A DNA stretch of 64,000 bases from Apodemus sylvaticus (GCF_947179515.1 NC_067473.1:104538282-104602281); one strand, 5' to 3'; positions 47,150-59,768 are shown, counted from the first letter of the stretch. The notes: generated by a model not told the origin, from the sequence alone. Program-made: numbers and translations.

Positions 47150-48798
47150 TTTATTCTTTAGAAGTTAGACCTAATGATTCTCTGAGTTTCCTCAATGTCC
47201 ATTGTTACATGTCCCTTTTCATTTCTGCTTTTGTATATTTGGGAACTGCCTCTGCCTTTTTCTTAGTTTGATTAAAAGTTTCTCTATCTTGTTTTTCACA
47301 AAGACCCTTCTCTTGGTTTCATTGACTCTTTGTATTGTTCTCTTTGTTTGTATTTGATTGGTTTGAACATTGATTTGGAGTTTGTCCTGGCATCTATTCC
47401 TCTTAGACATGTTTGCTTCATTTTTCTCTAGAACTTCCAGGTGTATTAGCAAATAAGAGAACATTCTAATTTCTTTATGAAGGCACTAGTGCTATGAGCT
47501 TTATTCTTAGCACTGATTTCATTGTGTCCCATACATTTAGGTATGTTGAACGCTAGTTTTGATTAAATTCTGCAGTCTTTTATTTCTTCCCTGACCCACA
47601 GATCACTGAGTAGACAGTTGTTCAGTTTCCACAAGCTTGTAAGCGTTCTGTTGTTTTTGTTCTTGTTGAAGCCCAGTTTAATCCATGGTGGTAAAATAAG
47701 ATATAGGGTATAATTTTAAATTCTTATATCTGTTAAAGGTTGCTTTGTGAATGACTATATGATTAATTTTGGAGGTTCAGTGAGTTGCTAAGAAGAAGGT
47801 ATATTCTTTTATTGGGGGTGAAATATTCTGTAGATATCTGTTGGCACCATTTGATTCATAACTGGAAATTTTTTTTTCTTTTACTTTACTTTACTTTTAG
47901 TGATGGCTCTTACATGCTTTAACCTCCCTTGTAGCCACACACCAGAAGTAGTGGAAAAGAAAAGATATGGGGGAAATGGATCTGTGTTGTCTGGAAATTG
48001 TCAATTCAATTCACAGGCTAGCAGCATCACCTTGATCCACTCACAAATATTTTACAGATTCACCAGCAGTCCAGTTCAGTAGAGTTGAGTTAACAACAGT
48101 GGTGACATGACCTAGCAGAGACAACCAGGCCTCATAATCATCTCAAGTTAGCAGGAGGAACCAGGAAGAACACCAGGAGAACTTTTCAGCTGTGCCTTTC
48201 TCAGGAAATAGAAGATCATTGAAGACACGAAACACACAAGCATTGCACAGGTCACTCTATGAGCAAGCCTAGCTCAGCCTCTGTCACTCTGTGGAGTCCT
48301 ATTTACATCATCCAAACTCCATGAGCTTTGCCTCAGCAAGAGTTTTGGTACAGCATGTGCCTTACCTCAACATTTGCATCCAATCATCCTGATTCTGCAG
48401 AAGCAGCAAAATCTACAGTACACCACCAGAAGAGTTTTGGTGTGTTTCTATGGAGTTCTTACAAATGCAGCTCAACTACACAGTGTAAGACAGACCAATA
48501 CATGGGTGTTGTTAGCAAAGTCGGCTTGTCCTTTCATGTGCTTGCTTTAGCAGAACATACTCTCTCCTGTGTCTGCTTCCCTAATATGTTCTATCACAAT
48601 TCTACCTTAGTTTTTCACACCTGTATCCACTTTAGCAAAAACGTTCCTTCATGTATTTTCCCCAGCAAAACACCATCCAAACAACTTTCCAGAGAACCCT
48701 TAAGTTACCAGTTCACATAACATTGGTAAGTTTCATTATTTAATTATTTCTCTGCTTAGCTTCTTTTTCTAGATGCCCTGTCTATTGATGAGAGTTTG
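47150..48798 (-). mobile_element. Old LINE-1 ORF2 fragment, split by an LTR-like insert
   Basis: The minus strand follows ORF2 between the endonuclease and the reverse transcriptase (MSKRNRCQDKLQINVQ, QRVNETKRRVFVKN at 47219-47464) up to 47862. It resumes at 48722 with TCTATTGATGAGAGTTTG to about 48798. Stops and shifts are frequent. Both ends are truncated. Confidence 0.78.
47863..48715. mobile_element. LTR-like insert with 6-bp TSD
   Basis: An 853-bp insert with TG...CA ends (TGGAAATTTTT at 47863, CCAGTTCA at 48715). It lies between CATAAC copies at 47857-47862 and 48716-48721 and splits the L1 ORF2 fragment. Six-base duplications with TG/CA ends are the habit of class II (ERVK-type) LTRs. 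A TTTAC repeat lies near 47880-47898. I saw no sure polyadenylation signal, and the family and orientation are unresolved. A 130-codon plus-strand frame at 48328-48720 looks fortuitous. Confidence 0.6.
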
Positions 48799-51700
48799 TA
48801 CCTCAACTTCTGCCAGACATGATGGAAAGAAAGGGAGCTTCATGTCCATTGTCATGATTTCCAAAGGCTTTATAACTGGCTCTGTCTTGCACAATACCAA
48901 AGGATACAGAAATAGTGCATCTCTGGGAGATCTATGAACAACTAAAAATGAGATTACAGTTTCTCTGTTAGTGGTATGGGCCTGGGAAATTAGGAAAGCA
49001 TATAGAATTAATCCCTCCAGGAAGTTTAGGGATACACCTAAGTAGCCCTTAAGTGCATAGAGCCTTACATTTACCCTGATTCCAGTTTATCTTTTACATC
49101 ACAGTGACAGTCAATCAATCAGCAACTCTGAACTGTGTTGCTAATAAGAAGGCTCATATCTATATTTTTGTATATTTTATGTATTTTTGTATACATATGT
49201 ATGTTATTAAGCCGTAAAATTGACAATACTTTGAAGTAAAATCATAATCTGGATATTAGCTCCAGAACATTGAATGGCAGGATGGCAAATCATGGAAGAA
49301 AGAAAAGCCAAATGTGTAATTTCTGGATATCTGTATATAAATCATAATTCTATAAACTGTGAAAATATAATAATTAAAATATAATTTTAATGTTACTGAA
49401 AATTATAGAAATGTAACGAAAAGATTAAATTGTTCACGTTCAAAGAATGAGTGCGCAATAAAATTTAGGCTTTAATTTGCTATTTAAGTTCCATTCTATT
49501 ACATTCAAACTATATATGAATGTTCATATAGAATAATCCAGGGATGATGTTTCTGCATAATCCACAATAAATTTTCTATAGCTGATATTTGAAACTATGT
49601 CTCTTTAACAACTACAATTACTGAAATAATTCTCTTAGATTTATATTGATTATTTTCAATAGTCTTATTTTTGAGAATTTGAGAAATGTAATAAATACGG
49701 TTGTTGAATGAAACTACACAGGCACGTTACGAAATTGTCTTCTTATAAAAAGATATGATGATGTCCTATAGGAAACATCACCATTATATGTATTTCTTTT
49801 TATATTATATTATATATGTATGCCTATAGGCATGTTTATGTGTGGGGGTGGTAGAGTATGTATTTCAATAAAAGTACAGGCAAATATATGAAAGACAGAA
49901 CTAGTTCAATGTCATGCGTTTTGCTAAATCACAGTATTTTTGACCAGTAGAGAAGCCTGGAGCTCACTGGTCTGGTTAGCTTCACTAAACCTCTAGGAAT
50001 GTTGATATCTCACCATAGCCAGGTCTATAGGTGGCTGTTGTCATTCATAGTTTTATATTTGAGTGCCGCGAAAGTAAAATTGGGTCCTCGTAATTTATCA
50101 GCCATATCTCCTCTTCTTTTCTCAAGCTCTCGCTTCTAATTCATTTAAACTGCTGTATTCTAAATATTTGCAGTTGGCCAGTCAGTAAATACATTAACAA
50201 TGATTGCAAACTTTGATACCCCTGGAAGTAGAAATTCTTATGTGGGCTTCTAAATAATAAATTTAAATATCATTTTATTTTAGTAGTAATAATGCCTGTC
50301 TACAATCTAAACTGCTTAAGTAAAAATGTGTCTATTGGCTTTCAAATCATTTTGGTCAGTCAGCCTTCCACCAACTGTACATTATCTAAATTAAAGCATA
50401 TGCCTGAAAAGCATCAATACTGACGTTTGAATACTCACTGAATACTTCCTCTTATTCTTTTTGGTTTGTTTGTTTGTGTCTTTGAAACTTGAAGTTACAT
50501 CAAAATTATTTAACATGCTATTTCTGCTTGGGGAAGCATTTTAGGAATTAGGAATACTTACATAAATGGCATGTTAAAATTTCATTAGCCAACCTGAGAA
50601 GTGTTCATTACACATAACATGCAATGAAACATAAGAGTATGAAGCCATTCAGTTGAAAGGAAGTATGTGTGGCCTACCTGGAATGAGAAATGGCCTTTTA
50701 CAATATGCCAATCACATTTAAAGGGCACTGTTATATGTGGGGATTACTTTAACACAGATTCACAGGGAGATTTATGTCTTGATATTTTGATTTTTAAATA
50801 TATTTTTGAACACATTTTGAGTTAGTCTTTTTTTTCTGGAGAAAAACATGTGATTTATTAGTGAGGAACTCATATCAATTAAAATGATTCTTTTGATGGT
50901 TTCAGTAAAAACTGGTATCATGAAAGATACATATTTTCCTAAAACCTTATCAGCTATTTACTATTTAATTGACAAAAGTATATGGCTTGACTATCTATCT
51001 GTTCTTTATTTGTTTTGTTTTCTAAATGAACAAAACAAAGTTTTAAAGATGCTACATGTTTTCCCTCCTAGGAATAGAAAGTGAAGTACTGATCTGAATC
51101 TAACATGTTTTATCCACTATGAGGACACAGTCTCTATAATAATAAAATTGAGTAAATCATTAAGTTTGACAAAATTTATTGCTAATAATAAAAATTAAAT
51201 TCCAGAAAATTAGTCCTATTCTTGGAAGAGAGAGGAAATAAATAATTTCTTAATTTTGGTAAAACTTTGTGAGGAGAGTAACATGTTAGGTGAGGGCTAA
51301 ATGACAGGTATAAAATAATATGGGTAGGAGCTAGTGAGGAAAGAATAAATAAAAGAAGTCCATTGAATAGTAAATGGATGGTGTGACCTCATATTTGCTT
51401 CTAGCATTGACCTGTCAGAACTGTTGGAATCCTACTTCATTGTGAAAATCTGATGTAGTTCTCATATAGGGGAAGTCAATGTCGTTTTCATATCCTGAGC
51501 TAAGCATAAATTGCCACCATTATGGACATATTTTGAGTTAGTACTTCTGTCCTGGAGGAAAAAAATGTGATTTTTTTAGTGAGAAACTCAGTTTGATTAT
51601 CCCGTATAAGGATCCTCAGGTATCCTGAATACAAACACAGAAGCTTCTTACATGTCAAACTTCTTTATCTTTTGAGCAACAGATATAAGTTTTAAAATGC

Positions 51701-52596
51701 TTCTTAATCAATATTTAGCCTCAGGATCAAGGTATCTATTGTCTTAAAGTCAAGAAGGAAGGCTCTTGAGTGTCAGATTCTGTGTATGTATTGGTCTTTT
51801 GATTGATCTGTATGCAGAGATGTGATTTGGATCCTTTACATCACATTATTAAATTAAGCAAGGTGCTTTGGTGATGTGCTTCTGGTTCTGACATTTTGTT
51901 TAAGGCAGCAAAGTGTAATTGATACTGGAAGACCTCAGACTGTATCGCTCTGAATCACATTATTGTAACACAAACCTCTGAGACTTGCACAAGTGAGTGC
52001 CTAAGTCTGCTCCATGCCAGCCAAGCCTAGAGTCTGAAAGCTCCAATCAAAGATCATCTTACCCCTATGTAGAAGGTTTGCCCTCATTGTTAGGTGCTTC
52101 TCGTGCCAACCTAGTTTGAGTTCTCCCTCGTAGATAACTTGCTATCATTTAAAATTTATTGGATAGAACTCAATTTTCAAGACAGCACTGGATGACTCTT
52201 AGGAGTCATTTCATTGAAGACATGCCATCCATGCTTATAAATAAGGCAAATCCAGATCATTGTATCATTAAATCAAGCATTGATTTGTTTGTCCATTCCA
52301 CAACAATAAATTTCACATATTTTTTTTATTTTTATCTGTTGTGCTTTTGAAAATACAAGACATGGAGTGTTAACAGCTACTGCATATCAAGTAAAACAGG
52401 GAAATATTCAAGGCTCTGAAAATAGTCTCATCTAAAGTATATTGCAAAATAGCCTTTTTCTAATTATGAATACTATGAAGACAAACGACAAATAATATAC
52501 AATTAGCAGGATCTGATCTTAGCAAAACTTACTCTGAAAACTTTCAGCAGAGTTGAGCCTTTTCTTGATTTACATTATAGTTTGCCTTGGGTGGGG
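48799..52596. other. Unrecognised AT-rich intergenic DNA
   Basis: About 3.8 kb with no supported gene or repeat. A near-repeat pair of about 60 bp, ACATTTTGAGTTAGT...GAGAAAAACATGTGATTTATTAGTGAG near 50811-50870 and its relative near 51529-51588, is noted separately. Confidence 0.4.
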
Positions 52597-52990
52597 GATG
52601 AGGGGGGTGGGGAGGGTGGGAGGGTGGGATGGGGGTGAGTCGGGGGTGTGAGGGGAGATGTCACAGTCAAAAAACGGGTCAATCCAGTGAACATTTTGGT
52701 ATGGAGCAGGAAAGAATCCACCAACCCCTAACTCTTATGAAAGTGTCATGGATAGCTTTGTCTTTTATGGGAGATGGATCCAGTTTTCTTTGGAGATGAG
52801 TCTTCTCACACGTCAACAATACTCCAATGGGTAATGTCAAATCCAGGAGTACATGTGTAGCACAAATTCGAGCAAACTTATTGTTAAAACTAGAAGGGAG
52901 CATACAATATTAGGGGAAAGAAAAACAGGTGGAATAGGGAGGAGTTTAAGAAGAAAGAAAACATGAAATTTTCAAAATAATAAAAAAGTA
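52597..52990 (+). mobile_element. Probable old LINE-1 3' UTR with G-rich tract
   Basis: A strongly G-rich tract at 52588-52662 is followed by ATCCAGGAGTACATGTGTAGC, TCGAGCAAACTT and an end TGAAATTTTCAAAATAATAA, the layout of an old rodent L1 3' UTR. Family unassigned. Confidence 0.5.
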
Positions 52991-53207
52991 ATTGAAAAAA
53001 TATATTTTTCACTTTGAAAGGGATTATGTTCTCACTTTATAACCAGGCAAACTTAGATGGCAAGGAAGTACAGAAGAGACTCAAGACTCCCTTCTTCCTC
53101 CAGATAAAGAGTTTTTCATAAGTTTTATTACCAAAATTAATTGTACAATTGTTATACCTAACAGATGGCAAAATTCTTAAAATATTTAATAATCACATCT
53201 ATCACAT

Positions 53208-53346
53208 AAAGTATTTTTTATTCAATATATTTTTTATTTACATTTCAAATGATTTCCCGTTTCCTAGCTCCCCACTCCCCAAAAGTCCCAAAAGCCCTTT
53301 TCCCTCCCCCTGTTCCCCCATTCCCCCTTCCCACTTCCCTGTTCTA
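53208..53346 (-). mobile_element. LINE-1 3' end
   Basis: TTTTTTATTCAATATATT, TTTATTTACATTTCAAATGA and the C-rich 3' UTR complement to CTTCCCTGTTC give the short L1 3' UTR terminus on the minus strand, about 139 bp. Confidence 0.88.
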
Positions 53347-53559
53347 CATCCAGTGTTTTTAACAAAGCTTATTTGAGATAAAGATCTAGAAAACAGTTGA
53401 TCAATAAATGCGACTTTATTTATATAGCTTTATCTTTATCTCTATTTATTTACCTACCTATACTATATATGCATATGTATGCATGTATGCATATTCCCCA
53501 GACTAGATTTATGAATCAGCAGGGGAAAAAACTCTTGTTATTTTTCTGGAAAACCTGGT

Positions 53560-53705
53560 CTTACTTTGCCAACACTGAGAGGCCCAGAAACATATCAAGG
53601 ATCTGCTTCACTTTTGTGGGGCTGCTGTGGGCACTTGCATGCATATGGGGTCCATAAATAAACTCAGAAATATATACACACAAAATAATAAATAACTAAT
53701 AAGTT
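53560..53705 (+). mobile_element. Possible B3-type SINE 3' half
   Basis: GTGGGCACTTGCATGCATATGG, ATAAATAAACTCAG and an ACACAAAATAATAAATAA tail resemble the 3' half of B3 SINEs. Confidence 0.45.
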
Positions 53706-54644
53706 ATTTATTAAACTTATTATATAAATAAATACTTAAAAATAGAATACATTCTTCCCTAATGCAAAAATTAAAAGAAATGTATAATAGTAATTTGTTC
53801 ATTTGTTCCAAAATACTTTGATTTTATTCCATCAGCTTCTAAATAAGGTTGAAGAAATTTTAATAACTAAATATTTCTCCCCTATCTGAGTAGAATTCAA
53901 GAGGGTGAACAGTTTTCTTCCACATTCAAATGTTATTTTTAAGTGCTGAAATGTAAAGTGTGAAGATATAGATATAGAGTGAAGATATAGAGTGAAGAAA
54001 TAAATAATTGAAGAAAAATAGAGATTAAATATCAAAAGTTATGTAAATGTGAATGAATCATGTCAATATTCAGTCACCATGCTTATCCAGAAAAATAATT
54101 TCCCTTTGACCTATCTGAAATGAAATATATGCCCCCAAGGATTCAGTTATTTGAACACTTTTTCTCTATTATGTGTCATTGTTTGTGGGAGATTATGATG
54201 TAGTTAAGTCTTGCAGAAGGAAATATGTCACGGGTGGGTTTGACAGTTCTTAGCTTCAACCTTCTCCAAGTAACTCTCTCAGTTTACTGATTTCTGTTGA
54301 ACACGGGGTCCCTCACCTTCCTGTTCCACAGTCTGTTGCCATCTATACCTCAACACTATCCATTCTTATTCTGAAAATATAAGACAAATTAAATTCTTCC
54401 TCAAATTGCTTTAGGTTATGGGATTTTATCACAGCAACAGCAATAAATAACATATAGATCTCCATTTAGTGTTAGATCTTAGTCTTTAAACAGAGTTTTA
54501 AAGAAATGGAGTTGGTTATATTTTTACTTTTTAAGAAAAAAAATCAGTTAAAGAAAAATTCTTTTAAAGTAAGTATTGTTATTTAAAATATATTTATAAT
54601 TAATGCAGAATTGACAGTTACTTATTAAATTGATGATTAGCTCT
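53706..54644. other. No feature recognised
   Basis: AT-rich DNA with a short GAAGATATAGAT repeat near 53960-53998. Confidence 0.4.
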
Positions 54645-54860
54645 GTATTTTGTCCATTAATTAATTTATCCACTTAACACCTTTATCTTAGCCTCCCTCT
54701 CCTCCTATTCCCCCCTCATATGGTTCATAAACATGTCTCCCTTTTCTTTATCCATGAGAAGGGTAAGGTATGCCTGCAAACCAACCAACTCTGATAACTC
54801 AAGTCACTACAGGACTTGGTACATTGCTAGGATCCATATAGGAGAAGCTAAAAACTAGCA
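54645..54860 (-). mobile_element. Old LINE-1 3' end
   Basis: CCTCCCTCTCCTCCTATTCC, ATCCATGAGAAGGGTAAGG, CAAGTCACTACAGGACTTGG and TAGGATCCATATAGGAGAAG follow an old L1 3' UTR on the minus strand. Confidence 0.6.
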
Positions 54861-55961
54861 TATAATCTTCCTACAATGTTTCTACCATATGCTCTAAAAC
54901 TATGACAGATTTACTCCTTTAGGCAAGGCCAAGGAGATTACATTTGAGAAAAGATTCATGCTATTAATATGTTTTTCCTGTTCTATTCAACATATGTAAC
55001 AATCACTAGGCATTAGCCCATCCTTTTGAGTAGATTATTGCAGAACAATGAAATCTTATAGTGATGCTACATAGACAAATAGATGATTTCTTAATTCTTA
55101 ATGATGATTCAATAATAATTCCTAAAGTTAGTAATTAATAAGATCTTTTATAATAGGACTGCTATTAAGTCCTTTCTGATGTCAAACTGCAATGAATACT
55201 CTGCTTGTCTTCATGTGTCTCCAGTTAACAGCTTCTGAGATAGAAAACAGTCATTACAACTTAGGACACAGTCCAAGAGTTTGTAAAACAATTAACCAAA
55301 GGTCATAAAATGGAAACTAGTGATATATTATAGTTGCAAGGACAGAAGATAAAATATCATCTGGGTTTACATATTCAAAATTTCAATAATTACATAGTTA
55401 TGGTCTTTAACTCTCCATGAACCTATAAAGCTCATGACAGAGAATGAATGGATACATATGACATGATAATTAATGAACACATATGAAAGCATCTCTGTTG
55501 TAAACTTCTTATTCAGTTTATGATTTAAATTTATGTTTGAACTTCTCATGAATTTTTGTTAAAAATGGATAATTAGAAAAACCATGGGATCTATTTTTCT
55601 AGAAAATGTACTAAAGACTAGGAATGATTACCTTGCAGGTCATTATTGTTAACTCAGAGAGGGACGAGAGAGCAAGATTAGAAGAGAGCAGGGAAAACTT
55701 CCTTAAAGAAACTTTTTGGAGGAGAACTCACATAGAACTTTTTTTAAAAAATCAGTAAAAAACCTATAAGAACTTAGAAATAAAATCTAAAATAACTTCT
55801 CAAAACATCCTATTTTCTTCCTGGGACTTCAACTAGCAGCCTGAGAGTTAGATCCTTGAAGGAACTGCAGAGATAGAACCAAGGCTACTTTATTTAATCG
55901 CCACTATTTTACTATGAGGTGCGAAACACCAGAGACCACAGTTTCTGGTCTAGGAGGAACT
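54861..55961. other. No feature recognised
   Basis: AT-rich DNA. Nothing supported. Confidence 0.4.
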
Positions 55962-55976
55962 AAGACAGTCAGGCCA

Positions 55977-56708
55977 TGAATTCCATAGTGGTTGTACCAG
56001 CTTGCAATCCACTAACAGTGGAGGAAGGAGTGTTCCTCTTTCTCCACATCTTTGGCAACACCTACTGTCACCTGAGTTTTTGATCTTAGCCATTCTAACT
56101 GGTGTGAGGTGGAATCTAAGGGTTGTTTTGATTTGCATTTCCCTGATGACTAAGGATGTTGAACATTTCTTTAGGTGCTTCATAGCCATCCAGTATTTCT
56201 CAGTTGAGAATTCTTTGTTTAACTGTGTACCCCATTTTTAAATAGGGTTATTTGGTTCTCTAGAGTCTAACTCCTTGAGTTCTTTGTATATACTGGATAT
56301 TAGTCCTATATCAGATGTAGGACTGATAAAGATCGTTTCCTAATTTGTTGGTTGCTATTTTGTCCTACTGACAGTGTCCTTTGCATTACAGAAGCTTTGT
56401 AATTTTATGAGGTCAGTACCCCCAGAGATTCCAGGGACTAAACCACTAACCAAAGAGTACACATGAAGGGACCTATGGTTCCAGCTGCATATGTATCAGA
56501 AGATGTCCTTGTTGGACATCAAAGGGAGGAGAGGCCTTTGGTCTTGAGAAGGCTTGATACCCCAATATAGGGGAATGCCAGGACTGGGAACCCTGAGTGG
56601 GTGGGTTGGTGAGCAGTGGGAGGGAGGATGTGTTAGGGAGTTTTCAGAGGGGAAACCAGAAAAGGGGATAACATTTGAAATGAAATAAAGACAATATCTA
56701 AGAAAAAA
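55977..56708 (+). mobile_element. Twin-primed LINE-1 with 15-bp TSD
   Basis: Bases 55977 to about 56413 are ORF2 C-terminal sequence on the minus strand (KKCSTSLVIREMQIKTTLRF readable). From about 56414 the long-type 3' UTR reads on the plus strand to GAAATGAAATAAAGACAAT and an A run at 56702-56710. AAGACAGTCAGGCCA is at 55962-55976 and 56709-56723. Confidence 0.93.
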
Positions 56709-56859
56709 AAGACAGTCAGGCCAGGCACCACTGCAAACTGTAACTTAGACTTAGACATGTAAAATTTTTATTATTAAAAGGCAACCCCAAATGTTGTATA
56801 ACACCAAGTCTTGCCCCCTTAATCCCTCATCCACGTTGGCTAAGTTCAAGAGAGAACCA

Positions 56860-57190
56860 GACAGATGAACCACTAAGCCCCTAGCCCCCCATTGAGGACA
56901 GACAAGACAGCCCAATTAGGGGGAAAGAATCTACAGGTAGACAAAGGATCAGGGTAAATCCATGCTCCAGTTGCTGCAAGACTCAGATTAAGACCAAGTT
57001 TCATGTCATTGTATGTTCTTTGATTAGCAGTTCAGTCTCTGAGAGCACCAACATACTTGACTCTATTCATTTTCTGTCTAGTTCCTATCATTTTTGGGGT
57101 CTACAATCCTATCCCCCTATTCTTCCATAAGAGTGTGTAAGCTCTATCTAGTTTGGTTTGGGGTGACTGCATCTGTCTGAGTGAGGTACT
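56860..57190 (-). mobile_element. Old LINE-1 3' UTR fragment
   Basis: ATTGAGGACAGACAAGACAG, CCCAATTAGGGGGAAAG, ACAAAGGATCAGGGTAAATC and TGCTCCAGTTGCTGC follow an old L1 3' UTR on the minus strand. Confidence 0.65.
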
Positions 57191-57294
57191 GGGTAGAAAA
57201 TTTTAGAAGACATTCCTGCTAGACTCCTGTCTACAGCCATAATAGAGCATTATTAGTAGTGTGAAAGATTAGTGACTGCCCACTATAGAACTTA

Positions 57295-57455
57295 AAAGAG
57301 CCATTCAGAACTTCGTATAGAAAGACAAAAAGCCCAGGAGCTAAAAACAATCCTGAAAAATAAAATAACTCCAGTAATATTCAGCCTCCCTGATCCTAAG
57401 CTGCACTATAGAGCAATAGTGATAAAAACTGCATCATATTGGTACAGAAATTTCC
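57295..57455 (+). pseudogene. L1 ORF2 fragment, plus strand
   Basis: AGAAAGACAAAAAGCCCAGG, AACAATCCTGAAAAATAAA, CAGCCTCCCTGATCCTAAG and AAAACTGCATCATATTGGTA match ORF2 downstream of the reverse transcriptase core (consensus region PDLK..YRAIVIKTAWYWYR). It joins minus-strand L1 ORF1 at about 57456. Confidence 0.72.
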
Positions 57456-57896
57456 TGGATGTTTTGTGTCATGAACTTTTTAGATTTTGAATTTTCTTTA
57501 ACAGATGTATCAATTTCATCTATCTTATCTTCTACACCAGAGGGTCCTGTATTTCTTGCATTCTCTTAGTGGTACGTGTATCTGTAGTTGCTGTGCTCTT
57601 TCCTATGTTTTCCCTCTCTAGGATTTCTTTATTGCTTCTATTTCCATTTTAAGGTCTTGAAACATTTTATTCATTTATCTGTTGGATTATGTTTTTCTGT
57701 ATTTCTTTAAAAGGGATTTACACATTTCCTTCTTAAAGGCCTCTGCCACCCTTATAAGTTTAGAAGTGAGGTCATCTTCTTGTACTTCAACTGTGTTAGC
57801 ATATTCAGGGCTTATTGTTGCAGGATAGCTGGGCTCCAGTGGCATCATATTGCCATAGCTCTTTTTGATTCTGTCCATAAGATATATTCTAGCCAT
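57456..57896 (-). pseudogene. L1 ORF1 N-terminal part
   Basis: ATG at 57894-57896; open to a stop at 57687 (MARIYLMDRIKKSYGNMMPL ... KKEMCKSLLKKYRKT). The sequence continues as decayed coiled-coil coding DNA to about 57456. Only the N-terminal half of ORF1 is left. It is older than L1-2 ORF1. Confidence 0.7.
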
Positions 57897-58200
57897 CTGT
57901 TTGTCCCTCTTGTTGGCTGGTTAATCCTGATGTCAGCAGGACTCCTTAGAAATTCAGGGTAAGCTAGGAGGCCATACAATTGAGATCAGCTGTACCACAC
58001 AGCTGACCTGTTTGTTGTGTCTCATGTGGATCCCAATGACAAGGGACTGGTGAGGGAATGCTCCAAATCATTTGCTTCTTTCACCCCTCCCACAGGAATC
58101 CATGGGAAGTCAGGATACTCTTAGAGTCCCAGAAGGCTCCGTAGGACACCAGAATGATCCTACAGCCAGATAACAGAAGTCAGAGGGCCACTTGTAACTC
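57897..58200 (-). promoter_or_regulatory. Probable old L1 5' UTR
   Basis: A GC-richer stretch directly upstream of the ORF1 ATG, with CAGCTGACC, CAATGACAAGGGACTGGTG and CCCTCCCACAGGAATCCATG. Its placement implies the L1 5' UTR/promoter region. No tandem monomers are visible. Confidence 0.45.
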
Positions 58201-59759
58201 ACCTCTTGGTTATCTATTTTATTATTTATATCCTGACTAAATTTCACAAGAATGCCTCAAAGAACAACATATTTTTACTCTTGTTGCCTTTTCCTCACAT
58301 TTCAATGACACAAGGACACCTATTCCTGATATTGTCATAGGCAAAAATCACTCTACAGTTCCTGCTTCTTGTCGCCTTTAGCTCATCACAACCAATTTAC
58401 TCTTTCTTGCAAAGCCATTCAGAATGAAATGCTTATCTTCCAATTTCTATTTGTTTTAATTATGTAAAAGCAGTTGAAAATGTAATTTCTATTACACTAA
58501 TTGCCAATGACTATAATGAATGTGACATGTGTGAATAAAGACAGCAAAAGTTAAATGTGTGCTCTGCTCTTAAATAAGTTTGTAGAGATTGATGTGACAC
58601 CCTCTTAAATGGCTCAGACCCACATATTCTGATATATATTTTAATAGGTTTTGCACTTAGCCCCAACTTCTTATTTTAAGTTTTTTTTTATATTTCTGCT
58701 TATAGTATGTCTTTAATATACAATATTACTACAGGACATCTTTTTTATCCATAATAAGATTTCTTCTTTGGGATTTTCAAATTCTTGTTACAATTAAAAA
58801 AAAATGACTCCTTTGATATTCTTGCCTATGTTCTTTGTGTCATGAGTATCTAAAATGAAACTGTTCTTCAAAGAATAGTAACCCCCAAGCCCCATAAAAG
58901 TTGTTTCCAAATTGCATTTCAAAATACATCTTTAATGCTATTTCTACAACATGTTTACTGACACAAGATAGCTAGAATTCTATCACAAACCTCTCATGTA
59001 GCCTTGCATTTTGCCTTAATCTTTTTATGGCAGTAGTCATTCATCTGGATTGATAGGTGGATATTTCCTATGACAAACTGCTCCTTGGGATTGAGGTCTT
59101 GAATAACATTGATAAATGGAAATATTTTCAATAAATATGTGTATATCTCTAACTCTTTTTAAAATTTCATAGATGAGCCATACTTCAAGTTTTTTAAGAT
59201 ATATATACCTGAAGGAAAAAACTAACAAATATCGTTCACTAACAGATAGCAGAGAACTATTTAACTGCCTATTAAGATACAAGCACAAACTACATCAAAG
59301 TAAGAGGTTGAATTTTTTCTAGGGGATAGATAGAATGAGTTATTTCCTTATAATGAAAGGATGAAAATTCTTTTACATAATAAGCACAATCTAAACAACA
59401 ATATATAACAGAATGTATGCATACTACCATCTAATATGAAGGTGGTAGATACAGGAAGTTTAGAAGTTCAAGGTTATACTGGGATATTTAGGAGTTCTGA
59501 AGCTAAAAAAAATATGTCGTAGGACTATTAGTTTAAATGCAAAAATATGTGAAGTAACATTCTCAGAGTGTGTCTTTATCATATATCAGCTATACTTGGG
59601 AAATAAAATCTATTTAACAACTTTAAATAATTCCTTAGTTTCTAAGATGCTACAATCCTTTCTAAGTCACCTCGGTATCTATATTATTTAAATAAGAAAA
59701 GTGTGTCTTAGAGTGCAGTGTTAGTAAAATGTGTGAAAGTGTGTCTATGTGTGTTTATA
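58201..59759. other. Unrecognised AT-rich intergenic DNA
   Basis: No gene or repeat supported over 1.5 kb. Confidence 0.4.
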
Positions 59760-59768
59760 GGTTTACAT

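Noticed and set aside
48328..48720. A 130-codon frame that could suggest a small gene
   Set aside because: It lies wholly within the LTR-like insert, runs to its edge, and shows no domain or codon signal.
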